The notes beneath the pieces were generated by a model, which was not told the origin of the DNA, searched no databases, and worked only from the letters and a program-made list of their open reading frames with translations. Of a stretch of DNA of 64,000 nt, positions 23,352 to 35,874 are shown piece by piece (within the stretch, counting starts at the first letter, position 1; every line of letters begins with the position of its first letter). The stretch covers positions 92,225,741-92,289,740 of the forward strand of contig NC_092879.1 in the NCBI RefSeq assembly GCF_028372415.1, in the 5' to 3' direction. The translations under genes and the position numbers were made by a program. This DNA comes from Notamacropus eugenii (lineage: Eukaryota > Chordata > Mammalia > Diprotodontia > Macropodidae).

Positions 23352-23551
23352 GTTGTTGTCCAGTTGTTTCAGCTGTGTCTCTTTGTGGCCCCATGTGGTG
23401 TCTTCTTGGCAAAGATATTGAAGTGGTTGGCCATTTCCTTCTTCAGTTCATTTTACAGATGAGAAAACTGAGGAAAATGACTGGATTTGAACTCAGGTTT
23501 TCCTGATTTCAAGCCCCGTGCTCTATCCACTGGTACCACCTGGCTGTCCCC
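23352..23551 (-). repeat. Marsupial tRNA SINE (WSINE1-like), internally deleted
   Basis: Antisense of the same family as 33342-33590: gttgttgtccagttgtttc tail, gtggttggccatttcctt, cattttacagatgagaaaac, then atttgaactcagg and the ctatccactgg head. Confidence 0.75.
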
Positions 23552-23958
23552 TAGCTCTCCTCCTCCCAAAAGCACATCTTTTCCCCCAGGGGAGGGTGAA
23601 TGTTTCCTAAATTGCCACCAGGTGGCAGCCTTGTGTAAGTAACCGGGCCCCACTTCATTTCTTCTGTGAATTCACACTGCCTTTATTTCTTCCCACCCAC
23701 CAATCCAGCCCAAGTAAGCACAGCAATCATCATGGCAGGGATAAGGTAACTTCTTCCCATGAATCCCTTCTCGGACCCACAGCTGGCCTCAAGTCCTAGA
23801 TGTTGCCCAAGTGCCGAGTGTCATCTTGATTCTGATCTCTCACACTGCCCATCAAAGGTGCTGTTGGCCCTGGGCAGAGGGCTTCCCTCTTGGGCCCTCC
23901 CTGAGACTTGTGGTTACTTGTCACCCTCTCATTTTCTCCTGCACACCCATTGGTCCAA
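23552..23958. other. Single-copy intergenic sequence
   Basis: Nothing recognised. Confidence 0.4.
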
Positions 23959-23959
23959 G

Positions 23960-24155
23960 TGACAGATTTGGTGTCTGAGGATCTGGGTTTGAATCCTCAC
24001 TTTTCCATTTACTACGTGGGTGACCTTGGAAGTCATTTCATCTCTCTGGGCCTCAGAATACTCAACAGTCAAATGAAGGGGTTCCTTGACATCAGAGACA
24101 CTTTCCAGCACCAAACTGGTGACCCTGTCATCCTTCCTTCCAATAACAACATAGA
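23960..24155 (+). repeat. MIR3-type SINE
   Basis: gggtttgaatcctcac, gtgaccttggaagtcattt and ctctctgggcctcag, sense. Confidence 0.65.
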
Positions 24156-24264
24156 GTAATCTCCAGAGTATCATATATCAACATAGAGTATCAGCATAGA
24201 GTAATCTAGCCCAGCCTCTCTCATTTTACAGATGGGGAAAGTGGTCCAGTTAGTGGCAAAGTTC

Positions 24265-24858
24265 CAGCTCCAAAGGCAATCTCCAGCTTGGCTTCCAGGG
24301 TCTGAGCACTGGAGTGCACGCACACTGACTCCAAAGGGCGTCACAAAGGCAGATGGCAGGTTGGATGCTCAACAAAGATCACAGAATCCAAGAGCCCAAA
24401 GGTGGAGGAGGCACCAGAGGTCAGTCAGTAGGTCTCCTCCCTCCAGCCCCAACTTGTAGCGCTAGTCACTAGTGGTCTTCAACACTAGCCAAGGCCACCT
24501 GTTACACTTGTGCCACCTTGGATGGCTCATCAGTGGCCTCACATTGAGCCACTATCTGCTTCTATCCCAAGTCTAATCCCTCTTTCACTACAAAAAAAGC
24601 CCTCACAGTCTCACTTCCCCTACCAAGTCATCTCATAAAGAGGCTAAGTGGTCCCAATTTATTTTTGTATGGCCTGATTAAACCCCCAGTTCTCTCCCTA
24701 CCTGGGGCAGACTACAAACTAGTGCTCAGTCATCTGCCAGACAGATCGCAGCAACATTGGGTGCGGTTTTCATGTAATACCCTAGATGGCAGCATTGTAT
24801 CATTATTTATTTCACTTCTCACTATTTACAATTCTAAATCAGTTCCTCTGATCTTTGA
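24265..24858. other. Mostly single-copy sequence
   Basis: A short antisense MIR3 scrap (24195-24262) precedes it. Otherwise nothing recognised. Confidence 0.35.
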
Positions 24859-24861
24859 CAC

Positions 24862-25035
24862 CAGAAAACACTACGGAATCATGGAAAGAAGGCTGGATCT
24901 GGGATCAGAGAACCGAGCTGGATGATCTTAGTCAAGTCACTTAACTTTCCTGGGCCTCAGGTTCTGCTTCTGTCAAATGGGGAGGAGTCTATAGATTTAA
25001 ATAGCCTCTATAGTCCCTTACAACTCCGCTAAAAA
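24862..25035 (+). repeat. MIR3-type SINE
   Basis: Sense copy: agtcaagtcacttaactttcc, cctgggcctcagg, tagtcccttacaact. Confidence 0.65.
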
Positions 25036-25091
25036 GTTTTGTGAGAATGACATGGAGATAACGTGTACAAGGTATTACCACTGAGGCAACT

Positions 25092-25325
25092 CAGGGGTGC
25101 CACAGTGGATAGCAAGCTGGGTCTGGAGTAAAGGAAACCTAAGTCCAAATCTAGCCTCCGACACTTACTAGCTGTGTGACCTTAGGCAAGTCATTTGCCT
25201 CAGTTCCCTCATCTGTAAAAATAGGGATCTAGCACCTACCTCCTGCGATCATTGAAAAGGTCAAATGAGATGATATCTGTGAAGTCTTAAAGCACCAAGC
25301 ATAATATAAATGCAAGCCATGGTTT
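25092..25325 (+). repeat. Marsupial MAR1/MIR-type tRNA SINE
   Basis: Sense copy: gccacagtggatagc head, ttactagctgtgtgacc, tcatctgtaaaaatagg, agatgatatctgtgaag. Confidence 0.75.
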
Positions 25326-25599
25326 GATAATTACGCTACCTCTGAAGGAGGTAGGTTAACTTTTGTTACTCAGTCTTGTCTAGCAGCCCCTCCATTCACT
25401 TTGCAGGAGAAAGACCAATTAGTGGTGGAGCTAGGACTGGGCTCCCAAGCCATCGGAAGCATTTATTAAGTGCCTCCACTTGGTCTCCTCCTATGGGAAG
25501 CCCCTCGTGGGCAGGGACCTGTCTCTCTCTTACACCTGTATTTATCTTCCCAGGCCTTGGGACTGGACTTGCCATCTGGCTTCTGACCACATCATTCAC

Positions 25600-26690
25600 C
25601 TGAACGCGCTCTCTCCAAAGCTATCAATGATCCCTTAGTAACCGAATCGATCAGCCTTTTCTCAGTGCTCAGACTTCTCTGATCGCCCTCCTTTTCTGGA
25701 TTCTCTCTTCTCTGGATTTTTGTGATGTTACTCTCTCCTGGTTCCCTTCTGACCCTTAGTCTCCTTTGCTAACTCTCCATCCACATCCCAACCACTAAGC
25801 TAGAGGGTCTCCAGAGACTCTGATCAGGGCCCTCATCTTTTTTCTTTTTATTATCTTACTTGCTGATCTCCTTGGCTCCCATGGGTTCAATCATCTCTGT
25901 GCAGATGATTTCCAGATCGACATAGCTAGCCCTAGCCCCAAATCACCAAATGCCTGGTGGCCATTTGAATTAGCTGTTCCGTGGGCATCTCAGATTCAAC
26001 ACACATGAAACAGAATTCATTCCCCTCTTCTGAACTTCCTGTTACTGTGCCAAACTCCCAGGCACCCACATTGGCAATCTCAGGGTCCCCCTCAGCTCCT
26101 TCCTTACTCACCCCACACATCCAATCATTTGTCAGATTTTGTCATTTCTATCTTCACAACACCTCTAGCATGTGTCCCCTTCTCTCTCCTCCCACGGCCA
26201 CCCAACGAGTTCTGATGGTTTCCTATTGCCTCCCAGAACATATAAAATCCTTCCTTTGGCATTTAAAGCTCTTCCTACCGAGCCAGTCTCCTCACACTCT
26301 ATTCCCTTCTACGAACTCCAGCCGTATAAGTCTACCTGTCTCATCATCTCCCATCTCCATGTTTTTGCATTGGCTAGTCTTCTTCCTTGTATCCATCTCC
26401 CCAAATCTCTGGCTTTCTGCAAGACTCAACTCAAACCAAGCATTCAGGAGGAGACCCTTCCCCATCCCCATCCTCCCCACTCCCAGCTGTGAGAGTCTCC
26501 CTCCCTCACTAACATGACCTCCATATGCATCTTGTAAATGTCTATATATTTATACATTGTGTTCCCCATTGGAATGGAAAATTCTCCATCCTTGATCTTC
26601 GTTTTGCTTTTCTTTATATCACCCGAGCTCAGCACTGTGCTAGGCACACTATAAGCACTTAATAAATGCTTGATGAGTGATCAACAGATT
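25600..26690 (+). repeat. LINE-2, ORF2 end and terminus
   Basis: Sense L2: ctatcaatgatcccttag, ttctctggatttttgtgatg, catgggttcaatcatctctg, then the tail agcacttaataaatgcttga. The 178-codon open frame inside (25981-26517) is not in the L2 reading frame throughout and is not a gene. Confidence 0.75.
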
Positions 26691-26719
26691 GGTTAATGAT
26701 GATGTACGTGACACTATGC

Positions 26720-27055
26720 TAGTACAAAAGTTGAACGAGCCCTGCCCTCCAAGAGCTTATAGTCTAGGAGGGGGAGATGACATGTCTATATACAGACATA
26801 CATAAAACAGACACCAAGTCATTGGTGGGGGGGAGGTACTTGCAGAGTGAAGATTCAGGAATGGTTTCAGGTAGGAGATGGCCGAAGATGAGCCTTGAAG
26901 GAACATGATTCTAAGAGGGGTGTGTGAGAAGGAAGAACATTCTAGGCATGGGTACTGAGGCTGGAAACGAAAGGTCCTGTGTGCATCTGGCTCATCCGGA
27001 TTGTGTGAAGATACAGCAAAGGACAAGGATAGACTGGGGGAGGAGGGAGGGAGCA
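26720..27055 (-). repeat. LINE-2 3' fragment, tail-to-tail with the preceding L2
   Basis: Antisense L2: ccctccaagagcttatagtc, gatgagccttgaagg. Confidence 0.65.
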
Positions 27056-27328
27056 CAGCCAGCTAGTCCACGTCCCCTGCCTTCTGGCTCTCAGCAGGGA
27101 CATCACCTGCCTGAAGAGATGCTGAGGGGCCACTGACTGCCATCCAACAGGCTTGGCACAGGCAGCGCTTCCTGGGCTACAAAGAGGACAGAAACTAGTG
27201 GCTCCCACCAAGGAGCCTTGAGTTAGCCTGACTCCCTCCTCATCCCTGGGAGACTAAGTCTGTAGGCAGGAGGGAGGCCAAGCAAGGGCAGTCATCAGCT
27301 GTAATCAAACTTTTTCCTTAAGTAAAGG
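27056..27328. other. Single-copy intergenic sequence
   Basis: Nothing recognised. Confidence 0.35.
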
Positions 27329-27329
27329 A

Positions 27330-27556
27330 GGAATTATCTTTCATTTATATATGGCATTAAGGTTTGCAAAGCACTTTACAAATATTATCTCATTTAATTG
27401 TCACAACCACCCTGGGAGATAGGAACTATTATTATCATTCCCATTTTACAGATGATGAAACTGAGGCAGCCAGCAGTGAAGAGACTTGCCCAGGGTCAGA
27501 TCTTCCTGACTCCAAATCCAGTGCTTTATCCACTGTACCATCTACCTGGCTAGGAG
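27330..27556 (-). repeat. MAR1/MIR-type SINE
   Basis: Antisense: aaggtttgcaaagcacttta, cacaaccaccctgggag, cattttacagatgatgaaac, ttcctgactcc and the tRNA-like end ctttatccactgtacc. Confidence 0.75.
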
Positions 27557-27677
27557 GATAAGGCAATGACTGGGAAGGCAGTGATATCTCTGGGTACCCC
27601 TTCTTGGCCAAGTCTGAGGTCTTCTCACTGTGCCATCTTTCGGTATCCTAGATTGGAGGAACCTCCCCCCCTCAATG

Positions 27678-27714
<37 letters not shown>
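27678..27714. repeat. (GC)n(AC)n microsatellite
   Basis: A short CG run leads into about 13 AC units, a potential Z-DNA former. Confidence 0.9.
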
Positions 27715-27720
<6 letters not shown>

Positions 27721-27844
27721 ATGGGAACGCAGAGAATATAATGGGCCTGCCCCAACATGGAGCACCTGCTACAATCCTGCCTGCTTATCTCCCATGTGTC
27801 TCTTTGGCAGTAAAGGATGGCCACTGAGGTCTCATCCAATTCTG

Positions 27845-27975
27845 AGAGTCTGTGAATGAAGAAACTGATTCCCAGAGGAGGGAAGGCACTTGCCCGGGGT
27901 CACGCTGGTATTAAAGTGTCCAAGCCAGAATGTGAACCCACGTTCTCCAACTCCAAATCCATTACCTTTGACACT
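27845..27975 (-). repeat. MIR3-type SINE fragment
   Basis: gaaactgattcccagagg, acttgcccggggtcac and gaacccacgttctccaac, antisense. Confidence 0.6.
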
Positions 27976-28139
27976 GAGATCCTGAGATTAGTGACAAGGC
28001 TTTGATTTCTCCCCAGAATCCAGCTTGGAAGATCAGAGAGGGGACTTCATGCAGGCTGAGACTGACTTTACCAATTTCTGACTTCCAAAGCTATGAGCCC
28101 ATATCTGGACTGAGATCCTAAGTAACAAGCATGACCTCT

Positions 28140-29262
28140 AAGTGTAAATGTCCCTCAGGCCTCTGTCCTGGGTCCCCTTCTTGAAACTCTTCTAGGTTTT
28201 CAGGACACCCATCTCTCCTGGGTCCTCCTCCCACCTATCTGCTAGATCCTTTTCCAATTCCTTTGCTGGCTCCTGATCCAAGTCATGCCTTCTGGCCATA
28301 GCTGTCCTCCAGATCTCTGCCCTGGGCCCTCTTCTCTTCTCCCTCTACTATTTCACTTGAGGATCTCCTCAGCTCCCTTAGATTTAATGACCGTCTCTAC
28401 GCTAAGGATTCTCAAATTGACCTATCTATGCTACCCCAGCCTCTCTGCCGACCTCTAGTCTCTCATCTCCAACTACCTTTCTTAAACTAGATGTCCAATA
28501 GACATCTTAAACAATTATCTGTCCCCTAAATCTTGCCCCTCCCTCCTACCTTCCCTATTACTGCAAAGGGCTACGCTTTCCTCCCAGTCCCTCAGGCTCA
28601 CAACCTAGGAGTCATTCTGGACACCTCACTATTTCTCACATACATCCCCAATCCAAGCTGTTGCCAATTTCATCTTTGCGACATCTCCCAAATCCACCCC
28701 CTTGTCTGGGGGCTGACACTGCCACCATCCTGATACAGGCCCTCCTTAATTGCCACCTGAAGTACTGCAAGAGGTACTATTGGGGGTCTGCCTGCCTTAG
28801 GTCCCTCCACATTCAGATCCACCCTCCACTCAGCCGATAAAGTGATTTTCCTAAAGTCTGACCATGTCACCCTCCTACTCAATGAACTCCAATGTTTCTC
28901 TACTGCCTTGCTCTCTGATCCGGTGACACAAAAAGCCCTTCCATCCCAAGCTGACATTTTCTTGGACTCTCCTTTATGCCTAAAACTCTCTCCCTTCTCA
29001 TCTTGGTCTCCTGGCTTTCCAGATTTCCTTCAAGTTCCTGCTGAAATCTCCCCTTCTACAAGAAGTTTTTTTCAAATGCCTCTTAATTCTAATGCCTTCC
29101 CTCTGAATTATTTCCTGTTTGTCCTAAATGTAGCTTGTTTCTACACAGCTCTTTGCTTGCTGTTTCTCCCTCTCATTAGATTGCTCCTCAAGGACAGGGG
29201 GCTGTCTTTTGCCCTTCTTTGTATTCTCAGTATTTAGCACAGTGCCTGTTTATTAACTGACT
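28140..29262 (+). repeat. LINE-2 ORF2 end and terminus
   Basis: Sense L2: cctctgtcctgggtcccc and again ctctgccctgggccctcttc, ggagtcattctggacacctc, caggccctccttaattgcc, ccttctacaagaagttttt, then tgtattctcagtatttagc. Confidence 0.75.
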
Positions 29263-29274
29263 GGCTATGAAGTT

Positions 29275-30340
29275 AACTCATAGATCTATATATCCAGCCC
29301 TAACCTCCTTCCTGAACCAGGCACTCATTCTCATTTGCCTTTCAGACATCTCAACTCTATCCGACAGTACCTCCTACTCAACATGAGTAAAACAGAACTT
29401 ATTAGCTTTCCCTGAAATTCTTCTCTGCTGAACTCCCCTATTACTAACAAGAGAGTCATCCAACTCCTACTCACCTAAGTTCACTAGGTGTGCAACTCCC
29501 CGCTCCACCCGCCACCCCATATCTAATCTGTTGTCAAGACTTATCCTTTCTACTTTCACAACATCTATTTTCTTCTCTCCACTCAGCCTCAACCTTACTT
29601 CAAGTTCTCAAGGCTTCTTGCCTAGAGTCCTGGGCTTGTTTAACTGTTTCCACTCCCGATCCTGTGAGCACTTCTTAAATTGTGGGGTTTGAGCCCCTGG
29701 GGGTGCACTGCATAGCCTTCTACCTGGCCTCCCCACCTTGAATCTCTCCCCACTCCAATTCATTCTCTACTTAGCTAGCAAGTGAATCTTTCTAAAGAGC
29801 AGGTCTTATCATTTAACTCTACTCCCCTACTCATGGAACTCCAGGGGCTCTCTATTCCCTTTGTTTGGCATTTAAAGCACTTTACAACCTGGCCCCATCC
29901 TACCTTTCTAGTTTTCTTAGACTTTGCTACCTTCCCTGCACTCTACAAACCAGACATTCTGGCCTACTTTCAGTTTGTCCAATACTATCCTTCATCTCTT
30001 GCCCCTTTGCCTTTGCACTGGCATCTTTCATGTCTGGAATGCTCTGCCTCTTAGTCCCCCCTGGCTTCCTTTAAGATTCATCTCAAATCCTAGTTCTGGA
30101 AGGGGCCTTTTCAGTCCTCTCCCACCCCTCCCAAGCTTCCAGTACCTTCTTTCTGAGAATTTAACCTGTAAGTGAACATAGTATATCTAGTCTTACATGT
30201 ACACAGTTGTTTGCTTATTGTGTTCCCCCGTTAGAATGTAAGCTCCTTGGGGGCAAGGACTGTTTTTGCCTTTATTTTTACCCTCAGTGCTCAGCATGGT
30301 GCCTGGTCTACAGTAAGCACTTAATAAATGCTTATTGACC
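29275..30340 (+). repeat. LINE-2 ORF2 end and terminus, second copy
   Basis: Re-enters L2 at catctcaactctatccgac and continues through tttggcatttaaagc, ctctagttttc text and gtaagctccttgggggcaag to aagcacttaataaatgctta. Confidence 0.75.
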
Positions 30341-31043
30341 AACTGACTGATGAGACAAAAATGACACAGTCCCTGCCCTCAAGGAGCTTCCAAAGTGTAT
30401 ATGAAACAAAAACAAACCAATTGTGGAAGGGGTAGAGCACCAGCCACTGGGGCAAGGACCAGGAAAGGCTTTCTGTAGGCGTTGTCACTTGAAAATGTCC
30501 CAGCATGGAAGGCAGCTTGTGCAAAGGCATAGAGATAAACGAATATTGTATATAGAGGACAGCTATTTATTTTAACTGGAATGAAGAGTATGCTGAGGGA
30601 GTGATTCTTAGAAAGATAGGGTAGAGTCTGTCTGGGAAGGGCTTTAAACGCCCAAGAGAGGAGCTTCTACTTTTTTCCTAGAGGTATGAAGTTGGTGCAA
30701 TGGAAAGATCTGGGTTTGGAGTCAAAAGTTGCTGGCTCCCTTCCGTCACCTTGGGCAAGCCATTTCCTCCCTCTGAGCTTCCGGCATTCTCGTGTGTCAA
30801 ATGAGGGCACTGGACTAGCTGACCTTCCAGCTCTGTATCTTATAACCCTATGTTTTTTGAACTAGAGAGTAACATGATAAGACCTGTGCATGGGGAATGT
30901 CAATTTGGCAGCTTAGTGGAAGATGGATTGGAGAGGGTGGAAACTGGAGGTAAGGAGATCAGTCTGGAGGCTATTAAGATAGTGCAGAAGAGAGGTGATG
31001 AAGAGCTAAGCCAGGGTCGAGGCTGTGTGAATGGAGAGAAGGC
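30341..31043 (-). repeat. LINE-2 3' fragment (antisense), interrupted by a MIR3-type SINE
   Basis: Starts with cacagtccctgccctcaagg directly at the tail of the preceding sense L2, giving a tail-to-tail pair, and runs to agccagggtcgaggctgtg. A sense MIR3-like SINE sits at about 30690-30855. Confidence 0.7.
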
Positions 31044-31044
31044 A

Positions 31045-31192
31045 AAGTATAGTTTCACTATCATGGGGCCTGACTTTGAATCCCAGGGCCAACCTGTGCG
31101 ACTTTAGGTAAGTCACTTAACCTCTCTGGGCTTCCAATTCCACAACTGTAAAATGAGGTGCTTGGAGATACCCTCTTATGACTTACAATCAT
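31045..31192 (+). repeat. MIR3-type SINE
   Basis: tttgaatcccagggcc, aggtaagtcacttaacctct, ctgtaaaatgagg, sense. Confidence 0.65.
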
Positions 31193-31319
31193 AAGTCCTT
31201 CCCAATGACACAGACATCTCTACTGGGAATCAGAAGTGGTCCTAACATGAGAGTAATGAAAAACAGGGCTGGAAAGGGTGGGACAGAACCCTGCCTATCT
31301 TAGCTGGCAGTTCAAAATA

Positions 31320-31640
31320 TTCCATTCAATTCAACATGCATTGCCTACTGGGTGCCAAGTGCTACCCTCAGCGTTGAGACTGCATAAAGACAAAATGGAA
31401 ATAGTTCCTGTCCTCAGGGAACTTCATCCTATCAGGGTTTCCCAATAAGACAATACAAAGTATTATCCAGGGAAGTCTGGTAGAGAGGATACTAACATGT
31501 GTAAGAGGCAGCTTTGAAGGAAGCCAGAGGCTAAGACGAGGAGGTAGGGAGTGCCTTCTGAGCATGGAGGACAGACCTTGCAAAGGCACCAAGACAGATG
31601 GAATGTCCTGCATAAGGAATAGGAAGTTGGCCAGCTTGGC
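31320..31640 (-). repeat. LINE-2 3' fragment
   Basis: Antisense: attgcctactgggtgcc, gttcctgtcctcagggaac, gaaggaagccagaggc. Confidence 0.65.
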
Positions 31641-31814
31641 CATGCGCCCAAGCCCCTCCTAGTTGGCCCAGCCAGCTGCATACCTCAAAGTCGGGACTTC
31701 TGGGGCCCAGGGTGACTATACCACTGATGTGGAAACCTTACCAAAAACTATGAGCGTGCCTTGCATGGTCTCTTCTTGCACCTCTAGGCTGGATGGGAAC
31801 CCTGCCTGGTACAG

Positions 31815-32015
31815 AATAGATGAAATAATAAGAATAGTCATGGCTCACATTTACTTAGTTCTAGAAGGTTTGCAAAACACTCAACATAATCTCACTAGAG
31901 ACTCACCAAGACCTGATGAGGAATTTCTGATAGGTAGTTCAGAATTCCATTTTCGGAATGAGGAATGGCTAGAAAACAGGCCACAAAAGGCCTGGGTGCA
32001 GGTTCTATACAAGCC
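31815..32015 (-). repeat. MIR fragment
   Basis: Antisense: tcatggctcacatttac, aggtttgcaaaacactc. Diverged. Confidence 0.5.
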
Positions 32016-33341
32016 AACACTGTGATATGGTAGGTGAGAAGGTGAATGTAATTGGAGGCCACATGAAGTGATCAGAGCCTCCAGGAAGCAGGAGGGACAC
32101 AGCTGGAGTGGTGGGGTCAGTTCTGGGCACTGTGATTTAGGAGAGATTATTGATAATATTAATCATTCCATGAGAATAAACGCCACCCCCCCCCCCCGCC
32201 CGCTGCCATTCATCTTCACATCCTAGGATCAAGACCTTTGGATCTTTCAAACTCATAAGGTCATCTCCAAGCCTGGACATGTCTACCTGGAGGTTGATTC
32301 CTGGTCAGGAGAGGAAACCCAAAGCAAAAAGAGGCAGCAAGGACACCAGGCTCAAGTTTGCTGACTCTGGAGCATTAATAATAAGTTAGACATGAACCAA
32401 ACCCTAACTCATCTAGAGGAGAAAGACCATGATAGTAAAAGGTCTTGAGTCCAAGTTACATGGCTTCATGCTCATCAGCTGGACTGTATAGCACCACCCC
32501 CCATTACTCCTTGCTACCTTCACATTGCTAGTGATATAATAGAGCTAGTGTCAAAAGTACAGGCACAGTGGTGGAGAGGGCCCATGCAGCAAAGAATAAA
32601 TTAAAATAGAGGAGAGAGGGCCCAGAGAGCATGTGCCCAGAGATCTTCTGGAAAATTCCAAGGACTCCAACAACGTGGTGATTTGGGCCTTTTGGGGGAT
32701 GTCAGACTTCCTGGCTGTGGTGGCCCAGTGCTGAAAGGACTTGTTGCTGTGGTGGGACTCATAAAACCCGGTGGTCCTCCCCAACTCTGTGATAGCGGTG
32801 GGGAGGGGGGAGGGGGTGTGCTTAAATTCGGAGACAACTTCCATTGACCCTTCTGGTGACATCATGTATAACTCCAAGACTTCCAGTGGGGGTGGGAGCT
32901 GTGGTGGGTCTGACTTTTCTCCACTTTAACATCATGGCAACTGTTTTCATGTAGCATCCAGAGCAGGAGAAATTTCTACCTGGTGCCCTCCTGCCTTTTT
33001 TTTTTGCTTTGTGTTTTCTGTCCCAAGTAGGTGACCAAGCATCAGTTAAAGGTACAAAGGTCTTGGGTGATGACTGGCAGCAAGGGAAGTTTCTTCTTGG
33101 GAGATGAGGAGAGAAAGTCTGATTTCCTGCCTGGGATGTGGCTGATGTGAAACATGAGATGAGGAGCCTAGGCCCCTAGCCTGACTTGCCCAAAGATATG
33201 AACTGAGGTAGACAGCCCAAAGCTGAGGTGAAATGTAAAATGCCTAATCAGCAGTCCTTGCTTTAAATTTCGACAAGGTTGAAGTACCAACCTCCGAAAA
33301 GATTATAATGATAGCTATAAGTCAAGTTATGGAATTTTCTA
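32016..33341. other. Single-copy intergenic sequence
   Basis: Contains a 12-C run (32186-32197) and a T-run near 32997-33005. No gene or repeat recognised. Confidence 0.4.
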
Positions 33342-33590
33342 GGGGCAGTTAGGTGGCTCAGTGGATACAGCATCAGCCTGGAGTCAGTAAGACTCATTTT
33401 CCTGAGTTCAAATGTGGCCTCAAACACTTACTTGCTGTGTGACCCTGAGCAAGTCACTTAACCTTGTTTGCCTCAGTTTCCCCATCTATAAAATGAGCTG
33501 GAGCAGGAAATGGCAAACCACTCCAGGATCTTTGCCAAGAAAACCCCAAATGGGGTCATGAAGAGTCAGACACAACTGATCAACAACTGA
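33342..33590 (+). repeat. Marsupial tRNA SINE (WSINE1-like), full length
   Basis: Sense: ggggcagttaggtggctcag head with A/B-box-like tRNA region (gagttcaaatg), tgtgaccctgagcaagtc, ccatctataaaatgagctgg, ggaaatggcaaaccactcc, and the tail aagagtcagacacaactg. This is the cleanest SINE in the window and one of the strongest pointers to a marsupial genome. Confidence 0.85.
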
Positions 33591-34188
33591 ATCCTCTTAA
33601 ATCAGTGCCAATATGTGCTGAGAGAATTTTATGCTTGGCATTTGTTTTGTGTGTAGGATTAAAATATTTGTTCCATACCTGAATTATATTGTACATGAAG
33701 TACCTTCCTCCTCTCCATTTTGGGGAGACCTAGACATGACCCAAAACTAAGCCTTAAATAATTTGTCCCCAGGAGGCTAGGGTGGGAGTATAAGGAGCCC
33801 TATGAGAATAGGGAGATTAGCCCCAATTCTCATTAGAGATCGGGCTCTCCAGGATTGAACCTGGGTGCACAGCAAAGGGATCCCTTAGGGAGAGGGGGAA
33901 CGGACATGCTCTAGTGGCTTGGGCCCAGTTGTGTTCCACCCATTATTACTCCATCTTCCCTTTGATAAAAGATTCTGGTGCAGAGTTCAACAATACATTA
34001 CATGGCACCCCTATCACCATGCTCTAATGGCAGAGCACAAACATATGTCATCACTACAAAGAGATCTTGTAGGGGAGTGAGGGAGTTGCACCTAGTTGGA
34101 GGTACTATGAAATAAAAGACTAAAAAATCTGAATGAGGTCAGAGCACAGGCAAAGCTCCGCATAGCATTCATTCATCCCCAAGCACCC
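33591..34188. other. Single-copy intergenic sequence
   Basis: Nothing recognised. Confidence 0.4.
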
Positions 34189-34189
34189 T

Positions 34190-34990
34190 TTGAGGGACTA
34201 AGCCAGTCCTTGCCCTCCAAAAGCTTCTGTCGCCTGGAGGATTCGATGTCATCTGATACTAGGCTGTGTGCTAGATATTAGGGAGACAGAGATGGAAAAG
34301 GACTTGGCCTCTGACCTCCAGGAACTTCAAGTCCAACGAGTGGAGGGAGGGGGAAGGGGGAGATGACGATGCACAGCATCTGTACCAATAAGCACTACAG
34401 GAGGTAGGAATGACAGAGAGCCAGGCCAAGTGAATCTTGGGTTCAGAGAGGAAGTGGCATTGGCAGCAAGCCTTGTAGGACACCAAGGACTTCAACAAAG
34501 GGAGAGGGGGCAAGTCTATCGAAAGCATGGGAGATGATATGAGCCAAGGTCCAAGAGGGTAAAAAAAAATGTAGGCAGGCAGGTTGGATGCAAAATACAT
34601 GAAGTAGAGTAGTGTATGCTAAGGCTGGGCAGGTAGCTTAGAGCATATTGGAGAAGGATTCTAATGCCAGGATTGGGAGTTTAAACCTTATCCAATGTGG
34701 AACCATGGACAGTTTTTGAATGGAGAAAAGACATGACCAAAGCAGTACATTAGGAAAATGACTTGGGCAGCAATGTGGAGAATGAATTGGAGAGGGGACA
34801 GCATTGAGGCAAGAAGGCAAGTCAGGAAGCCTTTGCAATAGTTTAGGCAACAAGAGATGAGACCCTGAACTGGGTGGCAGTATGCATGGAGAGGATGGGT
34901 CATGCAGATAGAACTTTACAACTGACTGGATGTGGGCAGCAAATGGCAAAACAGTTATGAGCCTAGATAACGAAGGAGATGGTGATGTCA
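34190..34990 (-). repeat. LINE-2 3' fragment
   Basis: Antisense: ctctgacctccaggaacttc, gaagtggcattggcagc, agacatgaccaaagcag, aatgaattggagaggggac, aatagtttaggcaacaagag. Confidence 0.75.
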
Positions 34991-34997
34991 TTCACCA

Positions 34998-35130
34998 TTC
35001 AATTCAAGAAGTAACTATTAAGCACCAATTGTATGCCAGGCACACTACTGGGGTATGGGGAGATGAAGACAAAACTGAAGTAGTTCCTACTCTCCAAGAG
35101 CTTCCATTCTACAGAGAAGGAAGGCATTAG
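34998..35130 (-). repeat. LINE-2 tail fragment
   Basis: A second antisense L2 terminus beginning cattcaattcaagaagtaac and running through actctccaagagcttcc. Confidence 0.65.
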
Positions 35131-35274
35131 TAATCCTACTACCATTAAGACCTCAGAACCCAAGCCTACCTCTCTAACACTGTTGGACTTATTGCTCCAG
35201 ATGCAAAGCCTATGATAGGAGGGGCCCCGCCACGTTAGCTCCCCTGAGTGTCGGTGCACTTACCATTCTATTTA

Positions 35275-35785
35275 TAATACTGTTCCTATGGAACTAACTC
35301 CCTCCTGCCTCTCCGATGAAATACTAACTTCTCTGTCTGGCATTTAAAGCTCTTTGCAATCTGGCTCCAAACTACCTTTCCAGACTGATTTCGCATTACT
35401 CCCCCTCATGCACTTGGGGTTCCAGCCAGACTGGCCTGCTCACTATTCCCCATACACGCCATCCCGTCTCCTGCCTGTGTACCTTTGCACAGGCTCATGG
35501 CCATGCCTGGAACGATCTTGAGATCACCTCACCTCTGCCTCAACACTCAGCTCAAGCATTTTACCATCACCACTAGCACCACCACCCCCCAAACTACTTT
35601 GCACAGACTACATTGCACTGGATAGAGTGTGCATTTACTTATGTGGGTATGTATTGTTTACTATGGGAGAAAGTAAACTCCTTGAGAGAATGGACTGTTT
35701 TCACAAGAGGTGTTCTAGCTTCAATATCTAGCACTATGCCTGGCACATAGTAGGCGTGAAATACTTGCTGAATTGAACTGAACTA
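35275..35785 (+). repeat. LINE-2 ORF2 end and terminus
   Basis: Sense: tctggcatttaaagctcttt, gtacctttgcacaggc, catgcctggaacg, taaactccttgagagaatgg, gcctggcacatagtaggcg. Confidence 0.75.
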
Positions 35786-35874
35786 ACTGTCCCCAGTGCT
35801 AGGTTTTCCTGGTCCAGTGAAGATCGGGCTACATCCAGCTCTACGCAAACTAAGTGGTGTGTGGATATGCTCAT

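Noticed and set aside
25981..26517. 178-codon plus-strand open frame, the longest in the window
   Set aside because: Lies wholly inside a LINE-2 ORF2 fragment. A serine/proline-rich frame like this is common in L2 DNA and is not a cellular gene.
33342..33400. tRNA gene
   Set aside because: The tRNA-like head belongs to a SINE: no intact cloverleaf is evident and it is fused to a SINE body.
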